Assembly: GCA_911728435.2 (NCBI GenBank)
Contig: OU452200.1
Span: 34,053,715 to 34,117,714 of the forward strand
From: Apoderus coryli
Lineage: Eukaryota; Arthropoda; Insecta; Coleoptera; Attelabidae
DNA: 64,000 bases
Direction of reading: 5' to 3'
Positions 23,505-35,444 of this stretch are shown here, piece by piece (position 1 is the first letter of the stretch; each line of letters begins with the position of its first letter). The translations under genes were made by a program, and so were the position numbers. Below the pieces are notes generated by a model. The model made no database searches, was not told the origin of the DNA, and worked only from the letters and a program-made list of their open reading frames with translations.

Positions 23505-23755
23505 AAAACATAACATCATCAGGGAAGTGTCCTGGGACCCTTGACATTTTTGCTTTATGTGATCTACCGAAATAAATAAATACTAGAAAGGATTGTCGTA
23601 TGGTGTTGTTGCGTGGGTTCAGAGTGTGGATATACAACGTGTGTTTGTTCTGCAGAAAAGAATTGCACGAATTATTTTTAATTTGAAACATTTGGAATCT
23701 TGTAGAGAAACGTTTAGAAAACATAAAATATTAACTCTCTCATGTGTATATATAT
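23505..23755 (+). mobile_element. Internally deleted LINE fragment
   Basis: HQGSVLGPLTFLLYVIY (RT motif B, about 23517-23567) is followed almost at once by the C-terminal thumb string VFVLQKRIARIIFNLK and CRETFRKHKILTLSCVYI (about 23640-23750). Several hundred bases, including the FADD block, are deleted between them. Strand and order show a + oriented jockey-like copy. Confidence 0.7.
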
Positions 23756-23759
23756 ATAC

Positions 23760-25140
23760 AATATAACAAATAGGTCTTGATATGTTTCGAATGAGGACTG
23801 AGTTAAAAAGTCCTACTCGACCAGAAATAGAGACAACATTTACATCGATAAATATAACCTTACAATGTTCAGGAAGTCTTTGTTTGTTTTCGTCTTTACG
23901 GATTTTGTTAAAATTTTATGAATTTTACTACTTTTGGAGTTACAATTTGGTTGTAGTCTAATATAGATTTAACTAAATTTACGTACTTAATTGAAGTTTT
24001 TAATTTTTATATTATGTTCTCGACAGACATCGAACACAATGTTTCTATGGAAGTTATATTTAAAAAATTCAATTATTTGAACACTTCAGTTTTTTGGAGG
24101 TGTTTCATGATGGTGAATCTCGCGCCTAGGTTTCCGATTGCTTGATATTCAATACTTTATTAAATAACGCTAGTTATGGATTTAGGGAGTGCTAAATGAA
24201 TCTTTCTTGTGTAAGGCAACTCTGCTTCATTTAGATTTAGTTCTTCAGTAACTTCCGGACATTTTTTCCATATATCATTGAATCCATTTTCCCGTATCTC
24301 CCCAACAAGATTAGTACCTAATGGACTTCAGTGAATATTTATTCAGCATTTCAATACTACATAATAAGAATTTGAATAAACAAACACCTTTAATTTAGAA
24401 AACTGTCAATGGCAGAATCGCCGGTCAATCATGGAAATTTACTAGGGGTAGGGATAAGTTTCCATTCGACCTGTTGGGATGGTAAAATATATGCGCATAT
24501 TGTTTTTAAAATATATGGGTCAGTTGGTTCGCCCATTTTCTATGAATGGATTACATCAGCTGCGTTCAAATCCCCAAATTGGTAACAGTGTAGGTTTAAT
24601 TCGCGTCCAGGATTATTTACCTGTAAACTCTTGGTTGTGTTGGCTAATCCTACATAGTCAAGTTCTCTTTAAAAATATGTCACAGGTTGTCTTGAAATAA
24701 TTGTTGTTGATGTTGATATAAAATTGATAGAGTAGCTTGCTAAGTAAAATGTTATGCTTTTCGCTCGGTACTGGTAGGACTGAGAACAATAAATAAAATA
24801 AGGATATAAGCATATAAGTTCATGTATGACAGATAGACACATAAATTACAAAATATTCGTGTAAGATCAATTTTCTATACCCGGTGCCACTGAAAAACCC
24901 TGTATAAAAAAGTTAATGACAAAATAAGATAACGTCGAATGTCCAAAATAAGTGAACCACTTTCATGCAAGAGTATCATATCACATTAAATTTGGGTGAG
25001 GTGCACCCATATATGCACGTATTATTATAATACTTTCTCGATTAAACTGCATAGTTTATACCGAGCATTTTGCTTTAATGGGAAAACATCCAGTTCAAAC
25101 ATTGAGATAACTACGTTAATAATAAAATATACATGTATAA
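23760..25140. other. Gene-free stretch
   Basis: No coding exon, RNA gene or complete element recognised. Only short ORFs without family resemblance. Confidence 0.4.
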
Positions 25141-25142
25141 TA

Positions 25143-25723
25143 CAGCGTGTTTCAGAAAGACATGGCCAAAATTTGTGAGCGAAAATTTTGGGACAAAACT
25201 GGTCCTTAGTAAACAGCATTAATAAAATTATTAAAATACAGTTTGCTAACGAAAAGTTTTCCAAAATTTTATTAATGATTTGTACTCAGGACCAGTTTTG
25301 TCCTAAAATTTTCAAACTCGAACTTCTCGAAAACCGAGAAAAAAGAAGTATGCCTTTTTTATGTAGAAAACTTTATTTAATCACATTTTTGACACAAAAT
25401 GAATAAAAACTACAAGGAAAAAAAATTAGGTTATAATTAAGGCAAGGGTCCTCCCCGTTTACCCGCCTATGGTCATCCTTTTTTATTCAATTTCATGTCA
25501 GTTTACGACATTTAACTAGGTGAATAAATATGCTACATTTGGTTAATTCTTCTTTACTCGTTTCGAAAATATTTCAAAAAAATCATCCTCAGGCAGTCAT
25601 CTTTAACACCCTGTATGTTTGTAAATAAGGACTTTTCGAAAAATTACAATTTAGGTTTTTTTTCATGATAAGATGTCCCCAAGTCGCTCACAAATTTTGG
25701 CCGTGTCTTTCTGAAACACCCTG
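25143..25723. mobile_element. Short TIR element (MITE)
   Basis: The left end CAGCGTGTTTCAGAAAGACA at 25143 pairs with the right end finishing at 25723 (reverse complement CAGGGTGTTTCAGAAAGACA). TA lies on both sides. The arms continue with CAAAATTTGTGAGCGA and, in a second inverted segment, GGACAAAACTGGTCCT against AGGACCAGTTTTGTCC. Length 581 bp, no coding capacity. Confidence 0.8.
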
Positions 25724-25984
25724 TATATCTAGAAACCACGAAAATATTATTTTATATTCTTACATGGTTAGATGACTTGCAGTACCTAATATTAAAAAAG
25801 AAAACATTTGCATTATTTAAATTTCATAAAGCACGTACCCAAACCGTTCTCCAGAATTATCTGCGACTATCCTGAGGGACTGTGCTTGTGTCCTGGCTGT
25901 ACTCCTGCAGCTGGTTTCCTTCCTCCTGGAAGCTTGCTTGAATATGCCTTGTTCATAAGGCGGGTCCACTTGATGGAATAACAC

Positions 25985-26935
25985 AAATTATCGCCCGATA
26001 TCTCTTTTGTCCAACTTCTCAAAGGTCTTCGAATCAATTCCTCACGATAGAATATTTCAGCACATAAAAAATCGTATTATTTTGGAACAACATGGATTCT
26101 TTCATAGGCGATCAACTACGACAAATCTAGTTGAATTCGTACAGGCGGCAATTCCTGCTGTTAGTTTGGGCAAACAAGTCGATGTTGTTTATACAGATTT
26201 TTCGAAGGCTTTTGACAACCTCAACCACAATATAATAAAAAATAAAATGAACGGGATTGGATCCGATATGAGCCTAACAACTCTCTTTGACTCATATCTA
26301 TCAAATAGACGACAATTTGTTGAGTATGGTGGCTTTAGATCTCCTGAGTTCGTGGTCACTAGCGGTGCTCCACAGGGAAGTTACCTTGCTCCATGGATTT
26401 TTGCTGTGTACCTTAACGACATTGTTCACGAGTTCACGAGTCAATGTCTCCTATTCGCGGATGATTTAAAGGTATTTCGGACTATTTCAGAATCTTCCGA
26501 TTGTATAATGCTTTACAGAACGATGTGAATGTTTTGGCAGAGTGGTGCGTAGAAAAACAATTATTATATATTAATAAATGCAAATGTTTAACGATGTCTA
26601 AGTGCCGTAGTCCACACGAATTCGATTATCGTATATACGGTACTTCCTTGTATGCTTACAAGGGATCTTGGGATCACAGTGGATTCTGATCTGTCGTTCA
26701 GTGATCACATAATGGATATATGTGATCACTGAACGACGATATGTGATTGAAAGTTACTTCGGGATTTCAGAACATCGATTGTCTTATCGCCCTTTACTAT
26801 GCACTAGTTAGGAGTAAGCTTGATTATGCCTCAATTGTATGGTCTCGTATATACCAGACCCATATTCTTTAGAATATCTTGAGAAAATACAACGCAAATT
26901 CTTAAAGCATCTTTATTTGTTTCTCAAAAAAGTGA
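25985..26935 (+). mobile_element. LINE fragment (jockey/CR1-like RT)
   Basis: 26007-26528 encodes RT motifs LSNFSKVFESIPHDRIF, VDVVYTDFSKAFDNLNHN, SGAPQGSYLAPWIFAVYLND and LLFADDLKVF. Frames 26501-26689 and 26740-26930 continue the C-terminal region (YYALVRSKLDYASIVW, EKIQRKFLKHL). A short inverted duplication of GTGATCACTGAACGA occurs near 26700-26735. Both ends are truncated. Confidence 0.8.
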
Positions 26936-26984
26936 CCTTATTTTTCTTGAAAAATATTTATTAATAAATCAAGATCCCCTATCA

Positions 26985-27310
26985 ATTTGTCCCCTTCAGA
27001 GTAATCCCCCTCACGATCCACCACGACATTCTAATCGAGGAAAACAGTGAGCAATTGACATCATTTAACAATTCCTAAGCGATGCTCATGCGACGGTTCT
27101 TTTGGTCAAAATTTAGCGATTTCGGACCAAATTTCGCTGTCACACATTTCATGCCCAAAACAATCGCAGGGCATAGGCCAACTGATATGCCGACATCATC
27201 AGCAACTCTTCATATTACTCAGATAGCAATTTGTAAAGTGAAGATGACCGTAACGATGCCGCCACGATTTTGGTTCTTAATTCAGTATCAGACACTTCTG
27301 TGATGTCCCT
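26985..27310 (-). pseudogene. Mariner transposase fragment
   Basis: Minus-strand reading gives VADDVGISVGLCPAIV (frame broken) followed by CVTAKFGPKSLNFDQKNRRM and the ELLNDV string. This corresponds to the mariner segment ending in the K-F-V-P-K-L-L and DQK motifs just before the catalytic DE region. The catalytic residues are not present. A second tiny piece of the same region (the VADDVGISDG-like part) is at 27388-27428. Confidence 0.65.
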
Positions 27311-28590
27311 TAGAAATTAGTCCAAAAACCAAATATTTCCACACAAGAGCCAGATAAAGCGAGACGACTAGATTTTTGTTTATGGCTAGGCCATCCGATA
27401 TACCGACATCATCAGCAACTGATCTAATAATGATTCGATGGTGCTCAAAGAAGAAACTTTACACAAAATTTAATACGTAATCTTTGATCCATTTTTTCGA
27501 CAGCACAAAGTCTGGTAAGGGACACAATGGGACAAAAACGTTTGCAAGAAGAAAATGATTTACTTAGAAAAATATTGATTGGACGAATGTTATTTCTAAA
27601 TTTGGCCACATTAATTCACGAAAAGCTTTTTTGTAAATGTTCTGTTTTATTTATATTCCAAAGTTTGATAGGGCCCCATGGCTTTATCCGGCACTGGTAT
27701 AGGTATAATAACAAAATATTAAATAATTCGAAAGAAAATATTAAATTTATATCTTTCGGTAGGCGATAAATAACATGAAGAAAGAAAATATTTGATTTCT
27801 ATAAATATCTCTCTCTATAGCTATAAAGATACATCTATTAACTGTTAGGTACCTTACTTACCATAAATGTACTTCCTATATTAGATGAAGCTTCTTTAGG
27901 AAACGGTAAAAGTGAAATGAGAAAGGATTGATTATTCTTTCAAGTTGAAATTTATTTTTTTCTCTGGTGCTGCGAACAATGAAATACGTTATTACCAATT
28001 AGCCTACAAACAGAATCTACCAGGAACAATATGGTAATCACTTGCATGCTAGTTATAAATAGTATTTTTGTTACTTATGTATTCTGTTGCTTTTTTATGA
28101 TTGTGTATTTTTTATGATTATGTTCGGACACATTTATATTGTAATTAAGTGTAACTTATAGTCAATAAAAGAACGTGACCTGAAACCTCTAAAGGCCGCT
28201 AAACTTCACTTCCATTTTATCTAACGATTCCTTAAATTCAAAGTGTCAATTTAAACACGACAAGAATGTCTCTGTTGATCGAAAACAGAAAACAGCTAGG
28301 TGCCAAAAAGCTCTATATCGGTCTAACGTAGGAAACTCTAAGAACGTGTACAGCGTTTTCCGGTGATGCAGCGTGGATTTACTCTTGTGAATCCGGATAT
28401 AAACGCTATAGTCGTCTATTTTGGTGTATCTGGTCATTCAATAAGTCCATATGATAAGTCAGAAAAAAACAAAATTTTGACAAAACTCGATTTTATTATT
28501 CAACATAATATTTAACTTGATTATGTACATCTGATGATAGGTTAAAAGTAATTTTCCATTTGATTGAAAAAATAGGTCGTTAGGCATATA
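27311..28590. other. Gene-free stretch
   Basis: An 80-codon + strand ORF at 27527-27769 has no family resemblance and no splice context, so it is not called as a gene. No other signal. Confidence 0.4.
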
Positions 28591-28920
28591 CAGGGTGTTG
28601 CTATATTAGCTCTCGCTAGTGCATGCATTTTGATATAGGGCCATATACCCTTAAAGGACTTAGTTGTCAAACGTTCAAATTTAAATTCAAAAGTTTGCCA
28701 TAATTCAAAAACGCCTTTAATTCTTCTTTTTTAAAATTTAGTGACCGATATGTTCATTAATAAAGTCATATTTTCACACATAAACAATCTTTTAAAAAAA
28801 TTAACCAGTGGCATGCTATCGGGGTTAGTGACACTTTTTATCCCCTTATTTTTTACGCCCCTGGATTAAATATTTTATAGAAATTTTTTAAATTCCCTGT
28901 TCATTTTTGCTTACTTAATA
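28591..28920 (+). repeat. Truncated copy of the 2478-3889 TIR family
   Basis: Begins CAGGGTGTTGCTATATTAGC and follows the left arm of the 2478 element: GGGCCATATACCCTTAAAGG, CATAATTCAAAAACGCC, then ATTAACCAGTGGCATGCTAT. It breaks off at about 28920 and has no right arm. Confidence 0.75.
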
Positions 28921-29245
28921 TGGACCGTTAGAGGCAGACTTCCTAGTAACGCAGTGTCTTGTAGATGGATGGCTACAGGGTCACAATTACAACCGCGCCA
29001 TCGAATTGGAAGATTGACATTTGCCCGAAATTTTTTGACATGTTATGATGATGATTGGAGCAAGGTCATCCAAAAAATTCGCGTTCACTCTGAAACAAAA
29101 TGCTTTTGGTTGGTGATTATTTCTAAACCTTTTTGAAAAAAAAAACATATTTTACAAAGGTTAATACCTACCTAATATTTTTCCTTATTTTGTCTTGTAA
29201 GTGAAATACATTTTTTTTTTCATGTCAGACTTCTTTTTTTTTCTT

Positions 29246-29278
29246 GACGTTTCGACAACAAATTTTTGTCTTCTTCAG
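29246..29278 (-). ncRNA. Hammerhead-ribozyme-like motif
   Basis: Minus strand: CTGAAGA, one A, stem GACAA/TTGTC, then GAAACGTC. Same architecture as the copies at 9692, 16784 and 53156, with different but paired stem II arms. No adjacent PLE ORF was recognised, so this is a solitary 3' end. Confidence 0.45.
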
Positions 29279-29396
29279 GATTGTTTTCTTATTAGTCTTC
29301 CAACATCTCATTAGTGTTTTTTTTTCCTTTCTCTCTTTGCATTATTGGCATTGTAATATTTGGTAAGAGAATTTTTGTTTTGGATAATGTGACAGA

Positions 29397-29645
29397 GTGA
29401 TGTCACAAACGTGTGATACATTTTCTGCCAGGTACCCAGAAAAACACAAGCCATCACGAAAAGTTGTTAAACGGATAATAGATAATTTCAAAAATTTCGG
29501 GTCCGTAAAGACAAAAATAAAACGAAGGAAACCTATTTGTGACGATGAAGCTGTACTGGGGTACTTCACGACATATCCTACGACATCTCTGAGAAAATTT
29601 GCAGTGGATTCTGGATTTTCTAAAAGCACCATGCTCCATAAATAA
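29397..29645 (+). pseudogene. DUF4817-like DNA-binding domain of a DNA transposon
   Basis: 82-codon ORF. It shows the pattern of the helix-turn-helix segment (DUF4817 type) at the N terminus of Tc1/mariner-related insect transposase proteins: FSARYPEKHKPSRKVVKRII, then NFGSVKTKIKRRKP, then TSLRKFAVDSGFSKSTMLHK. The DDE domain is not present downstream in this orientation, so it is a fragment. Confidence 0.6.
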
Positions 29646-30479
29646 TAAACAAATTTAGATAGTATTCGTTAGTATAATTTATACGCCAGCCATGATTATT
29701 ACTACTAATTAATGTCTACAATTTGTCATAGTTGTTTTGAATTATGACACTTTTTTCAATTTGATTTTTACCCTTTTTTTCAAATACCCTGTATTAATAT
29801 TTACTAAAAAATATACGTAGGCGGCTAAAGTAGGTCTATATCTCCTAGGATATTCTAACAAATTAAATTATTAAAGCTTCCATATAATAAAAAATTGTTA
29901 TTATTCTTTATTCTGAAAACGTCATTTTGACATAAAATTGCAAATATTTCGAAAATGGCTGGCGACAGGTATATTATGTATGAAATATGTTTAGAATTAC
30001 AAGGAGAATCCAAAAAAAATATAATTTATATAGGGTCATATTTGAAATAAGGAATAACCGGAAGGGCTAGATTCTTGAAAACATTTTAGCCGAATTGGTC
30101 CCGTTGACCTAAGTACCACACCAGATTTTCAGATTGTTCCACAGTGTAGTTTCTCCATAATCGATCGAATCCCTTCCCGGTGGGACACCCGGTATATTTG
30201 TTTGAAATTTGAACCACCCTGTATGACTTAGTTTTTTTTTTATCCCAGACACACTAGATTTCGAAATAGTCATTTCAATATTAAAAAACATAATTTGTAT
30301 TTAAAAATTATCAGCTGAAATTGAAAATGCGTCTAGTGTATTTCAAAAGTATCATTTGTATTTCAAAATGTATTATTTTAATTTAAAAAATAAATTAATT
30401 ATTACTTCAGTCCTGGTTTCACCACTGATATTTTCTAAACAGTGACTCGAGGGCACCGCATCATATATATCGTTGAATT

Positions 30480-30980
30480 TATCTTTGAAAGGTTCATTTA
30501 TATCCGACATAATATACAGGGGTGTGCATTTGAAAAAAACGCATATCTTCTAATTCTAACGCTACTGCTGATCCGTGCATTGATGAAGAGTGTTGCACTG
30601 CACTGGCACAATCACCTCCAGCTATAGCCTTCATCTGCCAGTTCTTCCAAATAAACCAGCCTTTGTTCAATGACTCCAGGAGGAGTGACTTTTGCAATAC
30701 CCATGGGGTTTTTTACAAAACTTTTTATTTTCGACCAAATATAGGATACGGTCCTAATCTTAAGAGAGTTACTCTTGTATCAATTAGGGCGTCTTCTAAC
30801 CTTGAATGGCACGGAGCATTATGGACTATCACTAAGTCTGCTGCTTGATTATCTCCATTTTCCCATTGCTGCAAAATATGTCAAGTGTACTGGCAGCAGT
30901 TACACTAAAAATATATCCGAGACGGCGGTCTATGACAACGACGCCTGCTGCTGAAATGGCTCCAATTTAATGAATATTCC
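30480..30980 (-). pseudogene. DDE-type transposase C-terminal fragment
   Basis: Minus-strand reading gives GAISAAGVVVIDRRLGYIF, then ENGDNQAADLVIVHNAPCHS and RLGPYPIFGRK. This matches the region around the second and third acidic residues of Tc1/mariner-like enzymes ending with the NAPCHSR and LGPYSPMLNPIE-type motifs. After GPYP the frame shifts and the end is degenerate. A TIR-like end (CAGGGGTGTGCATTTGAA) lies at 30517. Confidence 0.6.
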
Positions 30981-31142
30981 CTTGCAGCATTTTCGAATAA
31001 AAATAACTATCTTGAGTATTAAAATGAAGAGTTTTTGAATTTAATTTGATTAGTTTGAAATACATTTGATAACTTTGAAAATTCAAATGACTAATTTGAA
31101 ATACATTTTGCACTCTTTTTGAAATATACGTAGCAATTTAAT

Positions 31143-31690
31143 AATAATAATAATAATAATAAACAGTTTATTTGCAGTCATATATAAAGAAAAATTTACA
31201 ATCCATAACGTGTAAACATAATAAAAACGCAATCACAATTACAATATAACAAAGGCAATCGTAACTACAAGAAGCCAAAAAATAACTGCAAAAGGGGTTA
31301 GAAGGCAATAAAACTGATTTTGATATTCTAACCCGTACGGAATAATTAACAATTTATACTACAACATCTATAACAGTTCCCGATAAATTACAATTAACTA
31401 AATCAATTTGAACTGCAGTGAATGCAAAGAAAGAAAAACAACAAAAAGAAAATAAAATTAAATTCGAAATCATAACTACTACACAATATGAAAATGAAAC
31501 CAAATTTAATAGTTTTCCTCTAAGAAGTACAGGAAATGTTGTTATTTTATAAGTCTTAAAATTGTGAGGAATTCCCTTGTAGATGCTATAAACGTTCTAG
31601 AACAAGGAACGCTCGAATAACAAGGTGCGATGAGCAGGAGGAGATAATAAACCCTTAAACCTCAGATTAAGATTGTGTGCAGCAGAAAAT
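31143..31690 (-). mobile_element. LINE 3' end (UTR and tail)
   Basis: Starts with (AAT)n at 31139-31160 followed by a minus-strand polyadenylation-like TTTATT context identical in layout to the 5168 LINE end. The rest is AT-rich 3' UTR-like sequence with weak LINE C-terminal similarity (GTTCCTTGTTCTAGAACG region). No intact motif. Confidence 0.4.
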
Positions 31691-32467
31691 TCAAATTCTA
31701 CTTTTTGAAAATCAAATGACTATTACGAAGTACATAAAATGAAGCTTTTATCACACTTTTATCTTGCCAAACTGTATAAAATCGGTAGGTTTATCAACAA
31801 TACATTATTCCGTCAGAACTGACACTTCACTATTGATATGTATTACAAGATAATTAACATTTTAGTTATATGAAAATATATTAGATGAAAGAACACACAA
31901 ACTATTAATTTAAATTTACTTTTTTATGTTTTACAAAATTCATCATCGCATAAGAAATAAGCATCTACTATACAGATGTCGCTAGCCTGGTGGAATCTAT
32001 TTGAAACATCTCTATTATGTTTGAATGCTTATTGCATTATGTCTGAAACTCGTCATTTACAAAAAGGTAAAATATTTATTTTCAATAAGTAATAAATTAT
32101 TCTTGAAAGTCAATTATTGTAATAATGATGTCAAAATAATATATGATCCGAAGTCTCATCGTTATTTAACCGTTGGAATATTTGAAATATACTCGTATAT
32201 CTAAACATGACTGATTGTCGCATTTTGTAAATTCCAACATCACACATAGGTGTTCTGATCTTTTGAAGGCAGATTAAGGAATCAGGATTATGTAAAAAGT
32301 GGACAAGGATTAGAAAAATTAACAAAAAACCCGTTTCCAAAAATTTAAACTTTCCCTGTGCGGGAAACGCGCTAAAACAAATTTGAGAGAAATACTGATA
32401 TTTTGAAGTTCCTTGAACCGATTAAGACCATTTCCAGATGGAAGTTTTGGTGTATGAGTTTGGGAGT

Positions 32468-33762
32468 AGTTGTACTGGAACTGAAATAATTTAAACTATG
32501 TTTCTTACGGGCATAGCTTTTTGATAGTTATCAACTTTTAGAAATTTGCGTTTTACTCGAATTTTCCAAATGAGACACCCTGTATATAATATGAAAAAGT
32601 GAAAGGAAAATTGATAAGCTTTTATTCTTATATAGCCTTTCTTTTACCTATCGCTATCAGTTTTTAAGATATTTTCATTTAAACAAAAAAATATTAGAAA
32701 ATTTGGACTTTACCTGATTAATTTGCATATACCTAATTTCATTTTTGATTTTTGTTATTGAAAAACATTACACAAGATCACCAAAATAATATTTTTTAAA
32801 TACAACCTATTTTTTAATAGTTATTTATTTATCATAATCGTAATCAAAACCGGTATATAATTGCAATATTTATCAACTAAATCAACAAGGATTTGATCGA
32901 ATGACAGTGACATTTAATCATTAGCTATTTATTACAAAAGTAAATATTAAGTACCTATAACAATTAGTTTATTAATAATTACTTAATTAAATTTTGGTTG
33001 AAATGAATTTTCCCAAAAATGAGTTAATAGATATGATTTGGATATTGGGAGAATGTATGCAAAATGTTTTACTTGCACAAAGAATTTACAAAGAAAGATA
33101 TCCTGCTCGAAGGCAACCAGAAAAGATAACAATGGAAAGGTTACTTAATGAATCGGTTTGGAAACCCGGGATCAGTAAAATTTCGGATATTTTACTGATC
33201 CCGGGTCCAAACCAACCAAACTAGGACCAAAACTGTTTTGAATGATGAAAATTAATTGAATGTAATATTAAAAGTGGTAGTAGAAGTAGAAAATCCACAT
33301 ATCAGCACGCGTGAAATTGCTCGGGAACAATCGGTAAGCTAAAGCTCAGCCAAAAGAATTCTACATAAAATCAAAATGACGATGACTACTCCGGCGAATT
33401 ATGTTCTGCCAATGGGCGCAACAACAAATTCACAATCCGGTAGATTTTTTTGACTTTGTGTTGTTTGGAGATGAAGCCACATTTCATAAATCAAAATATC
33501 TTAAAAACTAATAGCTTTAGGTATAAGAAAGGCTATATAAGAATAAAAGCTTATCAATTTTCCTTTCAGTTTTTGATATTTTATTTTAGTGTCTCATTTG
33601 GAAAATTCGAGTAAAACGCAAATTTGAGTTTGGACTCACCCTGTATACAGGTTTTGCACTACATACTAACAATTATCTTTTTCTAAAAGTTGGTAACTAT
33701 CAAAAAGCTATGCCCGTAAGAAGCAGAGTTTAAATTATTTCAGTTCCAGTACAGAAGCCTTA
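32468..33762. mobile_element. Fold-back element with DUF4817-type transposase relic
   Basis: Inverted arms: 32475-32690 against about 33530-33760. Matching parts include GTACTGGAACTGAAATAATT, GGGCATAGCTTTTTGATAG, TTTGCGTTTTACTCGAATTT and AAAATTGATAAGCTTTTATT. A small insertion lies in the right arm. The interior carries the transposase relic. Confidence 0.65.
32994..33510 (+). pseudogene. Transposase relic (DUF4817-type plus DDE start)
   Basis: The 77-codon ORF 32994-33224 reads NELIDMIWILGECMQNVLLA and QRIYKERYPARRQP, the DUF4817 pattern (Y-x-E-x-x-N-x-x-x-A-x-x-x-Y-x-x-R-x-P). After a frame break, 33300-33360 gives STREIAREQS and 33395-33480 gives FCQWAQQQIHNPVDFFDFVL with LFGDEATFHKS, the first catalytic aspartate region. 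A short palindrome around 33165-33205 (GGACCCGGGATCAGTAAAAT and its complement) disrupts the frame. Confidence 0.65.
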
Positions 33763-34087
33763 GAATTCGCCACGTTTTGCATATACTACTAGTGATAACT
33801 TTTGAACCACTCTGTATAATTTTCAAATATTTTGGTATGATTAATGTCAAGTCTAAACCAATGAAATTGTGGAATAATAAATAGGGCTTTCCATTTAAAA
33901 AAACGTAAGTTTGGTTCACCCTGATGAGATGAGCCACCCTGTACAAATAACAATAATTTTAAAATACGTACTTTATGACTGCCCACACAATGGCTGCTTA
34001 GTTTTGCGTGAAATTTTTGGTCTTTGAGGTAATATCGAACTTCGACGCACTAATAACTCACCCTGTATATAAATGAAAAATGTCTGG

Positions 34088-34960
34088 TCCACAAAATATC
34101 TTTATATACAGTGTGTCTACTTAAGTTCGCACCATATGAAAAACTTTGTTATTATTAATTTTACGAAAAAAAGTTATTCTTCATAAAAAGTTCTGCTTAG
34201 TCAAAACCGAAAATGCAACCGTCAGATAATATTTTTTTCAGTCGTATACGAGGTATATCAGAAAATATGAATTTTGCTCAAGATTAAAGTACCTTCATTT
34301 TTGATTATATGGCAAATTATTATTAAGAAAAGTTGATCAGAACTAAAAACTTCAAATATGCAATTACATCCAATTATATGGGAAAAAATCTTTTTTTTTT
34401 ATTAACTACAATAACAATGCAAATTTAAGTTATTCATAATATTTTATGTCTTCTGAATAATTTTTAATTTTCGGAAAAATATTATGTACCTATATGGAAT
34501 TGAATTGAATTTTCAACTAACTTCCGTGTTTAACAAAGAATTTCCAGAAATTTATAAACTCTAATACGCACTTTTTTGATATTGATTAGAGTCAAACTAC
34601 ATAAGTGTATTATTTTTAATTTTTTCTTTATTGAACTGATTTACAAAAAGAAATATTTCACATTAAATAGTGTAATACAGATTTTTGCTATTTACATAAT
34701 AGTTTAATTAATTTTAAGTTGTCCAAATTTTTTACGACTGACCTTCATGGTCTTTACTAAAATTAAATCAAAAGTTTTTTCACAAAATGGTAGGTTCTTT
34801 TGCTATATTTTAGTATGTATACATGTTTGAATGCATATTATAAATTAAGACACTGGGTAAGAATTCTTTGTAAGATTTATTAATGCCACTAAAGATGGAA
34901 CAGTAAAGTTCCGAAACATGTTTGGCTAATTCGAACATCTATATAAAGATATTTTGTGGA
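34088..34960. mobile_element. TIR-flanked element in the intron before the GPI-type exons
   Basis: TCCACAAAATATCTTTATAT at 34088 pairs with its inverted copy ending at 34960. The 873-bp interval is AT-rich. It contains a hammerhead-like motif near its right end. No coding capacity was recognised. Confidence 0.55.
34889..34923 (+). ncRNA. Degenerate hammerhead-like motif
   Basis: CTAAAGA (one mismatch to CTGANGA), one T, stem GGAAC/GTTCC with a 6-nt loop, then GAAACATGT. The five stem II pairs are intact although the core has one substitution. Confidence 0.4.
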
Positions 34961-35089
34961 GTAGATGCCTTTGATTTATAAATAAAGTATGCATTAGATA
35001 AATATGTGGAAAATATGTGTTTGCAATTTTGATACAAGTTACCTTTTTTCTACGTATGAATTTGACACCTAACTAAGTTTTGTTTTCAG

Positions 35090-35327
35090 AAACATATTCA
35101 GAACATGGCGAAATGGAAAATTCAGATTCATTTTACAGAAATTTTTGTGAAGACTCCAAGCTTTGTGACACTTTTAATATTATTAAATCTTTGGGAAATT
35201 TCGCCAAATGTAAGTAAATATTATTATATTAGGATTAATGAATCTTATACAAATAAATTTGATTTCAGTTCCCATAATTCTATTGAATTTAGTAACCATA
35301 TTATTGAAACTCTTGATGGGTTCATAA
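35090..35327 (+). CDS. Last two exons of a probable GPI-anchored cysteine-containing protein (Ly6-like?)
   Basis: Exon 35090-35209 follows a good acceptor (TGTTTTCAG) and ends at GTAAGT. A 59-bp intron (35210-35268) ends in TTTGATTTCAG. Exon 35269-35327 runs to a TAA stop. Spliced, the frame gives HGEMENSDSFYRNFCEDSKL, CDTFNIIKSLGNFAK and then FPIILLNLVTILLKLLMGS. The hydrophobic run reaching the stop, after a polar stretch, is typical of a GPI attachment signal. The FCEDSKLCDTFN spacing recalls the C-terminal cysteines of Ly6/uPAR proteins, but this family call is only a suggestion. The exon starts in phase 2, so there must be upstream coding exons. I could not find them; the intron before contains transposon DNA. 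AATAAA at 35436 is a suitable poly(A) signal. Confidence 0.65.
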
Positions 35328-35435
35328 CTACATCCAACAATACTAAGTAATTATTATGAAATAATTGTTGTAATATCTGCATAATATGATGAATGTATTT
35401 TAGCATCAATCTGACGTTGTTTGTTGCTGTTATAA

Positions 35436-35441
35436 AATAAA
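35436..35441 (+). terminator. Poly(A) signal AATAAA
   Basis: AATAAA 109 bp after the stop codon of the GPI-type exon, consistent with the 3' end of that gene. Confidence 0.5.
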
Positions 35442-35444
35442 AAG

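Noticed and set aside
27527..27769. 80-codon ORF beginning MGQKRLQEEN
   Set aside because: No recognised family, no splice or promoter context, composition like the flanking AT-rich DNA.
29397..29645. A host transcription factor with helix-turn-helix
   Set aside because: The pattern is that of transposon DUF4817-type proteins, and TIR-like ends occur nearby.
32131..32340. Minus-strand ORF that looks like a small secreted protein with a signal peptide
   Set aside because: The apparent start is TTG, there is no ATG before the hydrophobic run, and no splice site or family match supports it.
35105..35350. 81-codon + strand ORF over the GPI-type exons
   Set aside because: It ignores a good GTAAGT...TTTCAG intron. 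The other frame gives a coherent spliced protein with a hydrophobic C-terminal tail.
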